NCBI GenBank assembly: GCA_963924555.1
Contig: OZ004582.1
Coordinates: forward strand, 9,395,927 to 9,459,926
Length of the DNA: 64,000 nt
Origin: Crambe crambe
Taxonomy: Eukaryota; Porifera; Demospongiae; Poecilosclerida; Crambeidae
Direction: 5' to 3'
A model generated the notes under the pieces. The model made no database searches. It had not been told where the DNA came from and saw nothing but the letters and a program-made list of their open reading frames with translations. This document shows positions 47,647 to 58,897 of this stretch, one piece after another. Made by a program: the position numbers and the translations under genes. The first letter of the stretch is position 1. Each line of letters begins with the position of its first letter.

Positions 47647-49843
47647 TCAATTAGTATTGTCTTGATTGTAGAACTGCTGGATGGAAGTGGTTGGTAAGCC
47701 AGTCATTGAAGTGTTGACCATGTCGGCAGTCACAGTGTGTAAGGAATCATTGCTGCACTGAGGGATGGTGAGACAACCTGCTTCAACTTCAAGCTGATCC
47801 ACTGAACCTGTTCCCAATTCACCTGTGTACATCCAAGCAGAAAATAATGAGCTGATAATATCAATAATACTGATATGTCACTCTTCTAAGTTCCATGTCA
47901 CTATGGTAGCTAACAGAACCTCCATTCTGAAAATGTCTAAACCTCTGAACACATTTGTCCTTTGTAGAGAGGCTGTCCTCTTTTGGAAGTTATCTTGTAT
48001 ATATAAAGGTACTTTTAGATTGTCCTTTTAGATTGTCCTTTATTGAGAGGTTTGTCCTCTTTTGAAATGTCCTTAATTTAACAATGCACAAAGAAAGCCT
48101 GATGAGTTTACTGTTGCAGTAGTGAAAACACTCCTACTATTTCAAAGGTGCATTGTCTTATATTGAGTGCATTGTCTGCTGGTTTGAACATACCTATATT
48201 GAGTTGTGAGGAGGGAACACTGGCTGAGGAGACCATGGAGGAGAGGGTGTTGAGGAGGGCGGGGGAGATGTGTAATGAGGAGGAGGAGGAAGAGGAGGCA
48301 GAAGAAGGGACGAGGTCCGACCTCCCCAATTCATTGACCACATGAGACATCCCAGCGTACTCTATTAACTGGGACATGGCTAAGTTGGTCATGGCAGCTG
48401 ATGGGAGGGTGGAAGTGAGAGGGGCAGTACTGGTCTCAGAGGGGCGAGGCGAGGAGAAGTGAGATTGTTCAGGAGGAAGGGTGGTGTGTTGTGAAGGAGT
48501 GGTTGAGGAAGAAGTGAAGAAAGATGATTGTGGACTCTCAGATGCATCTGGTGGTTTATCTGTTACAAAAACAGGATTCAATAATACGCCAGTACACTTG
48601 AAGCCTGTCTCTTGAACTGTACAACTAACCTGATTTAGTTGAAGGTTGGACTTTCCCTGAACCAGCAAAACGTCCACTGTAGCCCCTTGATCGGTTTACA
48701 GCATGCTTATGTCGAGACTCGTGCAAGTATTTCTTATAAATAAATTTGCCATGAAGATTTAAAAAAATAAAATAAAGATTAAGTACTTGTCTTTGTTTGG
48801 GGATTTTCCCTTCCGCCTCCAGTTTAGCTCGTGCTTGCCTCCTCTTGAGGATGCGATGGTACTGTTTGGCGTTAACGTAGAGTGGCTCCTCTTCCATGTC
48901 CACAGGGGAAAACCCTGATAGAGCATTTGTTAACGAGTTTCCCAGACCCGGTAACATCTAGGAGAGGAATGAAAGGGTTGTTGGATTCACATTCAAGTAT
49001 TATAGGGCTCACAAAGAATTTGGCCACTTTTCAGAAATTAGCTGTACAGTCTGAATAATGGAGACCCAGCCTTTTGTCCATTGCTGTTTTGTATAGAGTG
49101 TATATACAAAGGTACCTTTGGATTGTCCTTTGTTGAGAGGCTTGTCCTCTTTCAAAGTGTCCTTTATCAGAGCTTACACTGTCAATTCATATGACAACTT
49201 AAGGCATCATGCTGAATCCTAGTAACACCCTAAAGTGTCCACTTTGAGAAGATTCATGGCATTCTCAACCAAATAGCTAATTGCATCCATAACTATCTTT
49301 TGATCGAGTGTTGCTGAATTCCTTTATACTCGTACTCTGAAAATAAGATGTAAGGATTAAAGACCCACCATCATTGTCTGAGCAGCTGAAAGGGAAGCTC
49401 CATTTCCTGTTGCCATGGTAGCATTATTGGATGTGGTGGGTGGACTAGTGAGCGTGCTCAGTTGCATACCCAGGACACTGGCCAGTGATGCAGCAGTGAG
49501 CAAGGATTGGTTGGCTGTCAGTTGAGTGGATTGCTTGGAAGATCCCATCACTTCACCACTACTAGTCTGGCCCATTAGCTGATCTTGCAGAGCCTTCGGG
49601 GTGGGGTGGGGTGGGGTGGGGTGGGGTGGGAGGGTAATTTTGTGATTAAAATACAAATTACTGGCTTAAAAAATTTACCTGTAAAACTTGCAATGAGTCT
49701 TGTGATTGGTAATAGGAAGTTGGGTCCTGTTGAGAAGCTGGTGTGATGCCTTGTCCAGGGGTATCCACCACCACTCCATTTTCAAGCGAGTTGCCACCAG
49801 AATCTACTGCCCCTGGCTGTGTGGTGATGGGTGATGCCATCAT
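47647..49843 (-). CDS. NFYA: CCAAT-binding factor subunit NF-YA
   Basis: Six exons, in coding order 49679-49843, 49369-49593, 48787-48957, 48630-48732, 48194-48559, 47647-47822; 401 residues. The N-terminus is Gln/Ser/Thr-rich (activation type). The conserved core spans exons 3-4: [20 protein letters not shown] (NF-YB/NF-YC contact helix) then [17 protein letters not shown], the CCAAT-contacting helix. NF-YA joins the NF-YB/NF-YC histone-fold dimer in the nucleus to bind CCAAT boxes. The 54-nt intron between exons 3 and 4 splits the core, is a multiple of three and has no stop. The C-terminal extension after the core (Ser/Thr-rich, about 180 residues) is long for the family. A MITE-like block lies in intron 5. 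Confidence 0.93.
47940..48072. mobile_element. MITE-family fragment in NF-YA intron 5
   Basis: Inverted orientation: cctctgaacacatttgtcct, aaggtacttttagattgtcc and tttgtcctcttttgaaatgt, matching blocks of the 6317 copy on the opposite strand. A second inverted fragment is at 49045-49187 in intron 2. Confidence 0.55.
49600..49630. repeat. (GGGGT)n tract at the NF-YA exon 2 acceptor
   Basis: Five to six GGGGT units on the plus strand. On the minus strand this C-rich run serves as the polypyrimidine tract directly before the acceptor of exon 2. The G-rich strand could form a quadruplex. Confidence 0.75.
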
Positions 49844-50074
49844 TGAACAGGCTAATCCTAATCCTGACTGAAACGGCGGAATCTACCCAGTAGTAGTAGC
49901 AGAGACATTCATTGTCACCTGGATTTCGATTCCAAACGGTGCCCACTAAAATTCCAAATAAAGCACACCACCTTTTGTGATAAACAAGCCCTGCCTCGCT
50001 CAGAGTGATTGCCATTTGGTAAGCTGAGCTAGCTAGCTGGTTAGCCGGATTACTAGCTAAACTTTCTTTTTTTT
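49844..50074. promoter_or_regulatory. Divergent promoter of NF-YA and FYVE-type gene
   Basis: 231 bp between opposing start codons (249 if the second Met of the FYVE gene is used). It contains a direct ccaaa-type region and no TATA; sharing is inferred from spacing. Confidence 0.4.
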
Positions 50075-52169
50075 TTGCTAGGAGTGATAAAAATGGCAGG
50101 GCAAGATGGAGGATTTGAGATGATGAGTGTGAGAAAGCAGATTCGTGAGATGGGAGCAGCTAAGGCAGATGATCTCATCTCAACTATGATGTACGACCAT
50201 GAGCAGGCCCCTCGATTCCCATCTCGTAACATCCACACAGCTGCCTCTTCCACACCAAAACCCGCCCTCACTCGATCCGAGAGCACACCCCAACCGGAAA
50301 AGACTTCAGTGACACGATTCTGGCGTTCCAAGACAATACCAGAAGACACGATGGCTCCTCCATCTTTGGCCATTAAACAGACTCATTGGAAACCGACATC
50401 AACAGCAGTGAAATGTGCCGATCAGAACTGTAGAACGAGTTTCACATCAAAGTTGGATCGACGCAGGAATTGTGCCATGTGTGGGAAGGTTTTTTGTCGT
50501 AATTGTACCAATTACAATCGTCGTCTCTCTGCTAATGCCCAGCCTGATCCTCTGGGGCAGTTTCAGTCTGTGTGCCGAGCCTGTTTCAATCATCACGATG
50601 CTTTTGGAGGCTGTCGAGATTGGATAAGGGAATTCAGTGTTAGCCGAAGAAGGAGAGTTGACTTGATTAACGAGAATGAACAGAAGCAGCAAAAACTCTA
50701 TCTCTGTTCACGAAGAACACAAGAGAGCAAGAAACGAGACATGCGCAAGGAACTTGAACGGCTTGTGAATGGCTACAAGGCTAACCAAGGCGGTTTGAAA
50801 GGGTTTGTTTCGGAAATGGTTATCCCCAACTGGCAGAAATCGTCCCAATGGGCCACAACTGGAAACGCTTCAGAATGTCACAATTGTGGCGTTAGTTTTG
50901 GAATCATTAAACGGAAGCTTCATTGCTGTATTGGAGGACAGATATTCTGCTCAAATTGTGCAGCTGATGAGTTCCTTCTCTATCTTGATGATGACGACGG
51001 GGAAACAAGATGGGCTTTAAATGGAAAAGAAGGTGGGCCTACCAAAGCCCCTAAGAAGTTTCGCCTGCTGACCATATGTCAGAATTGTTCCACTGAGCTA
51101 CAGGCCATACTACAAGAAAGAATGTGTGCCCCTCCTCCTTCAACGTTCATGGACTCTCTGGCAAGTCTACACTCCCAACTCTCACAGTTACAGGTAAAGT
51201 TCACTTAATCTCTTAATACCTTAATTATTCATTATAACTGAACTTCATCAAAATTCAGAGTAACTTGTCATCCACTTAATTTGGGAATGGTATATTCTAG
51301 TTCTCTCTGCTGTGGCATTAGTACAATTATCATCAGCCCTGAATGCTAATGGTAGTGATAATATTTCCACTGTATCTGTTTCATGACAGGGTAAAGTGGA
51401 GTCCAATTTACCCAACTATAAGCAACTTGTTGAGAGTATGGACGCCACTGACCAGAGTCCCAAAGACAGACACCCCCTGAGGAGACTGATCAAGGCCCAA
51501 TCTGATCTCTCCGATGCCTTTTCCTGTCTAGCCGTAGAGAGTCAGAAGTTGAAACAGCTTATGCCCGAAACACGCACACAAGAGAAACTGCGGAGAAATG
51601 TGATTGTGGGGACGTATCGTTTTTACAGCGACAACATGTTCTCTTTTCGCAACCTCAAGAACCATCTCTCAGAGCTGATCCCCATAAAAACACTGGATAT
51701 AATTCAGTCCATGCTGAGCTTGCAGTGTATGGAACGCATTCATGTCATCATTCAACAGCTCACATTAGAAGCTCTACATCTCGAAACTGTCTTCAAGTTT
51801 GATGATCGATTCTTTGCACCAATTATTCTCATATCTCAAAATATGGACATAGAGTTTAAAGACTTCATTGATCAGCGAGACAATGAAAACTGGGACACTC
51901 ATAATAAAGTAGTTTCTCAGTTTATTCATGAGGAGATGAAGAACAAACGCAATCTTATCAAGATCAATAGTGATGTACTTAAGTGCAATCATCCTCAAGT
52001 TATTCACTACTTAGTGGTGAGCCAGTGCTCCAGTCTCATACACGAGTGCTATCGAGAGCTTCAGGCCAAGACCATTGACAGAGAGTTCAAAAAGGTCAAG
52101 GAGAGTCTCTATGACGCTTGTCAGAAATTGGACACCATTTTAGTCTCTATGAACTCGATCAGACAGTGA
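50075..52169 (+). CDS. Protein with two FYVE-type zinc fingers
   Basis: Two exons, 50075-51193 and 51390-52169; 632 residues, or 626 if translation starts at the second ATG (50093), which follows a better context. Zinc finger 1 (about 110-175) has CADQNC, RRRNCAMCGKVFCRNC and a final CRAC, the eight-cysteine FYVE pattern with a modified RRHHCR motif. Zinc finger 2 (about 270-350) has ECHNC, KRKLHCCIGGQIFCSNC and CQNC, interrupted by an acidic loop (DDDDGE). The remaining 280 residues are predicted helical with no domain I recognise. FYVE fingers bind phosphatidylinositol 3-phosphate on endosomes; here the basic patch is altered in both fingers, so lipid binding is uncertain. I do not recognise a specific orthologue. 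Confidence 0.8.
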
Positions 52170-52521
52170 ATTCTTCGTTAGTACTCTTACCTTTTTTGAA
52201 TTTTTTATGAGTGTACCTTTCATAACAATCAAGTTATTATTATTATGATAAAGGATTCTTAAAATCATGAAACTTTTGTACAATATTATGGCAAAACATT
52301 CTAGTACCTGTGAAAAATAACACTATAGAATAAGAGATGACTGAGACCTACATAACTAGTAACTGGTAATGATAAAATGGAATAAAACTGACTTCATACT
52401 GAACAAAAAATAAAGCCACGTGGAACATACAAAAAGTTGACTAAGGAAAGTCCTGCAACTGCTATACTGTCTACCATATTTGTCTGTACGTTGTATTGGG
52501 GGGGGGGGGGAGTTTTGACGG
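52170..52521. other. Convergent 3' region, FYVE gene and forkhead gene
   Basis: AT-rich with possible polyadenylation signals on both strands (aataaa at 52380, ttattt region) and a poly-G run at 52499-52510. No gene is seen. Confidence 0.5.
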
Positions 52522-54585
52522 TTATTTTCTACCAGGAGGGGTGAGCCCGGGCAGTCCAAGGCCTTGTAGTGAGCCAGGTCTAAAGGGAGTGCTCCCTGAA
52601 TTGTCCAGGGTCTTGAAAGAGTAGATTTCTGGTTGGAGGCAAGCGAAGGAGCTGTTTAGGTCACCAAGGGGACTCAAGGAGCTCAAGTTTGTGGGAGTGC
52701 TGAATTTCAACCCTGTACTGAGAGAGTCAGATTGCAGCGGTGAAAAAATGCCACTATCAAGTGAAGTTTTAAGTGGCGTAAAAGGAGAAGGGAGAAATGG
52801 CTGAGACTGGTTCTCTGTGGATGACAACGATGATGCCACATGACTAGGTCTTTTAGAATTCCCTCCTCCCTGTCGTTTAGGAGTAACGAGATTGGTATAG
52901 AGTGGAGAAAAAGAGATTGCTCCAATTTCGACATCGGGAACCAAGTTTTTGAGCGGAGTAAGAAAGGAGGAATCAAGGAGATGGAGACTGTTATCTTGTT
53001 CCTTAGGGGGTGTGGTAAACGAAGGGGAACTCCCATCATCATTATCATTACTTGTACTCTCGATCTTTGGAGCAGTAGTAGTGTGGCTAACAGTGCTGGT
53101 CAAGGGGTAGTAAGGTTGAAATTTTTGGGTTTTTCTTCGACGTTTTGGAGTTGAAGGTTCACAGAAGCTATTATCAGACGAGATATTTCCGTCCCAGTTC
53201 CCCATCCCCCCTGTGTGACCCAATTCCAACACTTCCATCTCAAGATTTCCATCCATAAACTCTTCTTCCTCCAGGGGCCAAATTTTTGCATAACTGTGGT
53301 CATGCAAGTGCTTAGGCCTTTTTGATGAAGACTTCTTTCTATCTCTGCGATCTTGATTGATACACAACTCTGGAGTGTCTTGACATCCATCGACAATTAT
53401 CTCATTAGAAGTGATCAAATCATCACTCGCTCGTAAACCTGCAGACAAATTACTAGCTCCAACAGAGAAATAAGGGAGACTACTGCCACTCGAAGTCGAG
53501 TCAGATCTAGGGAGGACTGGAATGAATTTTCCTTTGCTTTTGACAGTGTGAGTGGAGGGTTCGTGATGGTAGGCGGAATTGGAGTCTATAACTGGTGGCT
53601 GGAGAGTTGCAAACAGAGGTACAGCCTTTTTCAGTTCTTCTTCGCCATCAGATAAGAGAGTCCAATAAGAACCATTCCCTCGTCTTGGAGGATATTGGTA
53701 AACTTTCATGAACATATTTTTCCGGATGGAAAGATTGTGGCGAATGGAATTCTGTGAAAAATAGGAAAAGTTACACTTTTAGAATAAAACTAGATTAGAC
53801 GTCAATAGGGTTTGATTTGAGCTAAAAATGTCTAATAAATCAACAAATCGTTAGCACCCTAATTAAGGATCAAATACCTCTCACCTCTATGTATTAAAAT
53901 ACTCACTTTCCAAGCTTTAGCTTCTGGTGTTCGATAGAACGGAAAGGTGTATTCTATCCAGCGATAGATGCTACTCAAGGTCATCATCCGCTGTGGTGTA
54001 CTGCAAATTGCCAGGGCAATTAGAGAGGCATATGACAGGGGTGGTTTATTCGTTCCCTTTTTAGATGAATAGTCCAGCTTTTTACGGCACCCTTCTTTGC
54101 CACTTCCAGATCCAGTCTTGCTGCCCTTACTGGGCAGTCTCTTACGTGAGGGACCATGCATCAGACCAGGAAAGTCAGAACCTGTGATCAACATAAATAA
54201 CATATTCTCTATTGAATAGAAGGAATAAAGCTGTGACTACCCCACTACCCTCTTCTCACATCTCAGCTAGTAATACAGTCAGAGGAATTGTAAACCGCAT
54301 CATCTTCCCAGTACTTTATCCACATGTTAACAACCCACCTGCATCCATTCTCTGTAGCCACTGCATATCAGTCAAGCTATCATCCATTAGATCACACCCA
54401 GAATCATCACTGGAGAGCGAAGAGATCCTAGGGTGGTGCTTCCCCAGCAGTTTGAGAGAAGGGTGGTTCAGTTGCTGTTCCAGAGGCGGGTGCTTGGTGG
54501 GGGCTGCAGCTGGCCTTTGCAAGGGGATTTGAGAGGTGGGGAGGCTGGATGTAAGGTTGCTGATGTCTCTCAGTTTGAATGCCAT
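52522..54585 (-). CDS. Forkhead box transcription factor, FoxM/FoxJ-like
   Basis: Three exons, in coding order 54339-54585, 53907-54181, 52522-53751; 583 residues. The forkhead domain spans the exon 2-3 junction: KPPLSYASLIALAICSTPQR, LSSIYRWIEYTFPFYR, then NSIRHNLSIRKNMFMKV with RRGNGSYWTL. The DNA-recognition helix NSIRHNLS is intact. The N-terminal motif DDSLTDMQWLQRM resembles the short pre-forkhead motifs seen in FoxJ1 and FoxM1 proteins. The C-terminus is Ser/Pro-rich with repeated FSPL and TPL(K) motifs, possible phosphorylation or activation sites. Subfamily assignment is open; the order of features favours FoxM or FoxJ over FoxN. It is a nuclear DNA-binding regulator. Confidence 0.85.
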
Positions 54586-55086
54586 TATAAAAGCAAGACA
54601 GTTCTTCACTTTTTCAAATGGAGTGATCCTGCAGTGCACACCAAAACAAATATAAACTCATGGGTGGAGCCTGAGTTAGATTATAGATAAGATTTATATA
54701 TACAAAGAGCACATGGCAACGGTAACCCAACCACATGTATAAAAGGGACTATCGTGTACTAGCTAATATTATGACTTTTTATAGAATTACCTTGAGAGAC
54801 GTTGCTATGTAGTTTGGTAGCGAGCTCACAATAAAGCTTTAATAAGCTGACTACGGAGCTTTAAGAGATCCTAGACGAATTGAGTGATCGTAGAAACTTG
54901 CGTGAAGATATTCGAAACAATTTCCAGCGAGGTTTAAAGCAGCTAAAGAGTTAAAATCCATCAGACTTCAACTTTTGCTTTTCTCCTTTGACTCGACCTC
55001 TCAATTTTAAATTACGTGGGAAATTTCTTTTATCTGGGCATGCGCAAGACTTCAGGAATGTTAATCATATTCATGACCTGTGTATA
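54586..55086. other. Divergent upstream region, forkhead gene and SERGEF
   Basis: 501 bp. Apart from the NRF-1-like site at 55036-55047 near the SERGEF start, nothing distinctive is seen. Confidence 0.5.
55036..55047. promoter_or_regulatory. NRF-1-like site upstream of SERGEF
   Basis: gggcatgcgcaa, about 40 bp before the SERGEF start; the same core as upstream of the protease genes. Confidence 0.45.
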
Positions 55087-57075
55087 ATGTCTGCAAGTGA
55101 TGAAGGTCAAGAGTATATTCTCTTTTCATGGGTATGGAATCAGCTTCTCTCACCCATTTTTTTAAAGTGTGGCAGATATATTTACAGGGTGCTAACAGCT
55201 ATGGGCAGTTAGGACTGGGTCATACTGAGGACAAGCTCCTCCCATCTGCAGTTCAGATTGAGACTTCAAAGGCAAGAACACTAAAACAAATCACTGGGGG
55301 AGGTGGCCATACTATTCTACTCACTAGTAAGCAGTAACTATACTCTCACAGATATCTGCACGGTTTATTCATGTTGTTCCATCAAATCTTTATAATTTAG
55401 CTGAAGGAAGTGTTCTGGTCTGTGGCTGGAATAAGAATGGACAATTGGGATTGCCACCACCTGACTCTGAACCTCCACTGGTTGGGGGAGTGGAAGTCCT
55501 GCTCCCTCGTCCCTTGCCCAATCAGCAGTGGCGTGTAGAGAAGGTGGCATGTGGATGGAACCACACTCTGGTTCTGATTGAAAAAGGAGGGCTCATGGCT
55601 TGGGGTTCCAACATATTTGGACAACTTGGCTCCCCCGACATTGAAAAACAATCTGCCATTCCTGTACCACTTTCAAGTGAGGTATGTAACTGAAGGATCT
55701 AGCTAATATAAGTTTTAATAGGGTTGAAATTCTTAGTACCTTGGTGGTAGTAGTGTGAGTGATATGAGTGCTGGTCTACGCCACTCGATTGCAGTTACAG
55801 GTAAAAACCCTACCCCCTAACCAACCAATCAAGGGTTTAATTCTATAGCTAATTCAATATGTCGTAGAAGGAGGTCAGGTATTTGGTTGGGGAGATGGAA
55901 GGAAGGGCCAACTGGGACTTGGAAAGAAAGAGTTGGTTATCCACAGACAACCAAAGTCAAGTAAGGACACACTTAGTACCTAGCTATGCTTAGTATTCAA
56001 ACTCGAATCATTTATTTCCTTGCAGTAACATGTTCTCAATTTTGTGTTGGGAAAATCATTGCTGTGAGTGCTGGTTCATACCATTCCACAGCATTGGGAG
56101 GTGAGGTTCATAATTATGATAAAGAGATGACTTTGCAGTGTGTGGTTCTTCAGACATCCCTTTCTGATAATACAGAAGATGGATCTCTGCTATCATGGGG
56201 ACTGAATCAACATGGTCAGTGTGGAGTTGGTCCTTTAACTAACGAACTTAAATCACTAGGTAAGCACAAGAAAAAAAAACAATCTTTATAACTCCTTACC
56301 TGATTAGGGGAGGATGTTTTCAAGATGTCTGAATCTGGACATATCTGCAATGTCTATTCCCCCCTGAGAGTGTGTGATCTTCCTTCGCCCCTAGCTGAAG
56401 TCCACTGTGGGTGGAGTCACACCTTAGTCGTTACCCGTGAGCATGAGATATCTACTTGGTTGGATATCTCTTTGACAGTGAATTGATGATCATATGTAGA
56501 TGATAGAAAGGTGTTAGCATGGGGAAGAGCTGACTATGAACAACTGGGCCAAGGAAGTTTGGGATCTTCTGAAGCTAAAGAGTCGCTGTCATGGAGTTAT
56601 GTGCCAGTGGAAATCTCCTTGCTGAGAGGAACTGAGCAGGTGTGTGTCATTATTGTGCACACGGTGTGTGTTAACAGTCGTAATTGAGAATTGATTCATG
56701 CAGATAGCCTGTGGATCAGAGCACACCATTGCTATAAATGGTAAGTTAAACTGCCCTTCCTCAAAGCTAGCCTCCTTTTCTCAGAATTTTCAAGAGACTA
56801 TATCTAGTGAGGGGAAAGCCCTGGGATAGAACCATAATGGGTGGGCTTTATATATATCTAATCTTGTGATCTTTGTAAGCATGATGTCATAATGTATTAC
56901 AGCTTCCAAGAAGACAGTGAGTTTTGGGTGGAATGAGCATGGGATGTGTGGTACCGGTGACGAGGTCAACGTCAAACTACCCACAGAGGTCTCCAAACTT
57001 GCAGCATGTGGAGAGTGTGTCCTGGTAGGAGCAGGTGCTGGTCACTCCATGGCTCTAATAAAGACGACCAGATGA
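55087..57075 (+). CDS. SERGEF: RCC1-repeat protein, SERGEF (DelGEF) orthologue
   Basis: Eleven exons: 55087-55131, 55188-55326, 55401-55681, 55737-55800, 55868-55960, 56026-56100, 56176-56259, 56308-56436, 56500-56639, 56704-56740, 56903-57075; 419 residues. Seven RCC1-type blades are readable, starting LFSWGANSYGQLGLGHTEDK with GGGGHT, then ACGWNHTL, AWGSNIFGQLG, SAGLRHS, SAGSYHS, HCGWSHTL, AWGRADYEQLGQ, ACGSEHT, GWNEHGMCGTGDE and GAGAGHS. The opening blade and the WGRADY/GWNEHGMCG segments are those of the secretion-regulating guanine nucleotide exchange factor family, which binds the exocyst subunit Sec5 and modulates secretion. Exons are very small and introns 50-180 bp. The 3' end is convergent with nurim. 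Confidence 0.9.
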
Positions 57076-57268
57076 GAGAAAAATAAACAAAACAAAACAC
57101 AACAACAAAACACAGATAAACAGATGACCACAATACAAACAAACATTTTAATGTACCAGTGTCAAAAATATCATGGTATCTGAATTGATCTCCTATAAAA
57201 CCACTATTAAATCTAGTTCGACAATCAATCAGCTAATTGATCTCCTGTTAAAAGAATAATTATGCTTT

Positions 57269-58653
57269 CTAGTTTCCGTTGCCTGCCAGGAGCTGGAATT
57301 TTTTCATGTTGAATTGCTGGGAGACGTAGCTGACGTCCAACCTGTCTATGACTGTTGCGAGTCCGAGGTAAAGGGGGAGGAGGACCGCTAGTAGTACTCT
57401 GTCGTACGTCATCACGGGCACTGCCCACAGGATGAGCGTGGGTGCTAGGAAGATGGGGTGTCGGTTGTGACTGAAAAGCTGTTGCTGTTCTTCTGATTTG
57501 TACACCATTGGGTTGGCAAACCCATTAAATGAGTAATAAATCTGCAAGGGTAAAAAGAATGCTAATGTATGGTGACCTTTGACCTCATTAAGTATTGGAA
57601 CTCTGAATAAAGGACACCTCTCTATAAAGGACACTTATTGCTGTCCCACCATACATTAAATGACCTCTGAATATGTCCCAGCATAGTACTTTGTGCATTA
57701 AATGACCTCTGAATAAAGGACACCTCTCTATAAAGGACAATTTCAGTGGCCCCGGTTTCACTGTACTCATTACGTAAGTTTCTTTTTAGCTGGAGTAAGT
57801 TTTCACTGGAGCTAGTCCTACCTGTTTGATGCCTAAGAGCTCCAAGTAGTCAATGGCAAACAGAGAGCATGCGATGGAGAGCCAGCAGAGCAAGTGGACC
57901 ATCAGGAAGACCAGCACCAGGCTGTAGCTCTCCAACCGCCACAGAGTCTGGGAAGAATAAGGCGTCCAAAGGTAGTTGATCACCTACAAAATAATCACGA
58001 CATGATGTTGACATCAGGTTTTATTCTTGCATACCTACACATGGAACTCAGTATTAGGGTTTCATGGGCACCCCCACCCCAGATGGCTGACTTCTACAGT
58101 TAGCTGAAGTCATTTGGGGCCAGAGTGGTAATGTGGGTGTGGTCAGGCTAGGGCTGGATTATTAGGAATGAGAGACTGCACTAAAGTTAATTTCGATAAA
58201 AGACCTCTTTGTTTCTTACATTGATGACAAAGCAGGTGGAACAGATGTAGACGGGCCGAGAAATCACAGGTATACCAATGTCATCGAAGAACCCTTTAAA
58301 AGCCTGCGAGGCCATCATCGAATGCTGGAAGACGAATACGCACAGGAGCATGGCATTCTGAAACAGAGGATGTTGTAAACCTGGATGGGGGGATTACATT
58401 TTTATCAACTTATCCAAGGTAAATTGGGTTAATTTTTGTGTTGCGATGCCTCACCACACAATTCCTCTTTGGGTACGATGATGGGTGGAGGTTCCGTGAA
58501 TGGCAGGAATGAAGCAGGATACACCAGTTTGGTGACCATGATGTAAAGGATGTAAATATATAAGCCAATCCCTGGAATCACCAGCACCACAGCTGTGAAG
58601 TTACTCGTACACGAGCTAGAGTCATCTTTATCCTTCTCCTCACAGACCGCCAT
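57269..58653 (-). CDS. NRM: Nurim, inner nuclear membrane protein
   Basis: Four exons, in coding order 58455-58653, 58220-58380, 57822-57983, 57269-57541; 264 residues, the usual nurim length. Five or six hydrophobic segments are visible. Typical features are FQHSMMASQAF, the DYLELLGIKQIYYSFNG segment, LFSHNRHPIF, and the C-terminal DRLLLA-like DRVLLAVLLPLYLGLATVID. The RHP and following region relate nurim to isoprenylcysteine methyltransferases, although methyltransferase activity is not established for nurim. The protein is expected in the inner nuclear membrane. The exon 2 acceptor was set at 58380 because only this site keeps phase with the strong donor at 58454. It is divergent with the CKAP5 gene. 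Confidence 0.9.
57595..57772. mobile_element. MITE-family copies in nurim intron 3
   Basis: Begins attggaactctgaataaagg and ends ggccccggtttcactgta; the block aatgacctctgaataaagga plus cacctctctataaaggac is present twice. Confidence 0.6.
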
Positions 58654-58897
58654 TACCTACACTTTGCACCCCGATCTGATTGGCCAAAACGTCCCGGCGC
58701 CGGCGCGCTATTTTCAAAAGCCATGATTCTAAATAAAACGCACCATTTGCTCAGAGACCAAGTACCGTACACTGCTTTGTGGGCAATTCTGTGTGAGTCC
58801 AGGGTCTCTGGTGTAGCTAATGCAAAGGTATGTTGTAACCTAGTAGCTAGCTAGCTTGTCATGTATTTTTTTACCCCCTTCCTTGCCTCTAGTGATA
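58654..58897. promoter_or_regulatory. Divergent promoter of nurim and CKAP5
   Basis: 244 bp. A GC-rich palindromic stretch (cggcgccggcgcgc, 58696-58709) lies near nurim. A likely non-coding CKAP5 exon ends with donor gtatgt near 58829, and acceptor ctctag precedes the start codon at 58898. Confidence 0.5.

Noticed and set aside
48108..48193. Extension of NF-YA exon 5 into a longer frame with a different C-terminus
   Set aside because: A good donor at 48193 and the acceptor at 47822 give a final exon in phase and a total length divisible by three; read-through remains possible as an isoform but is not needed.
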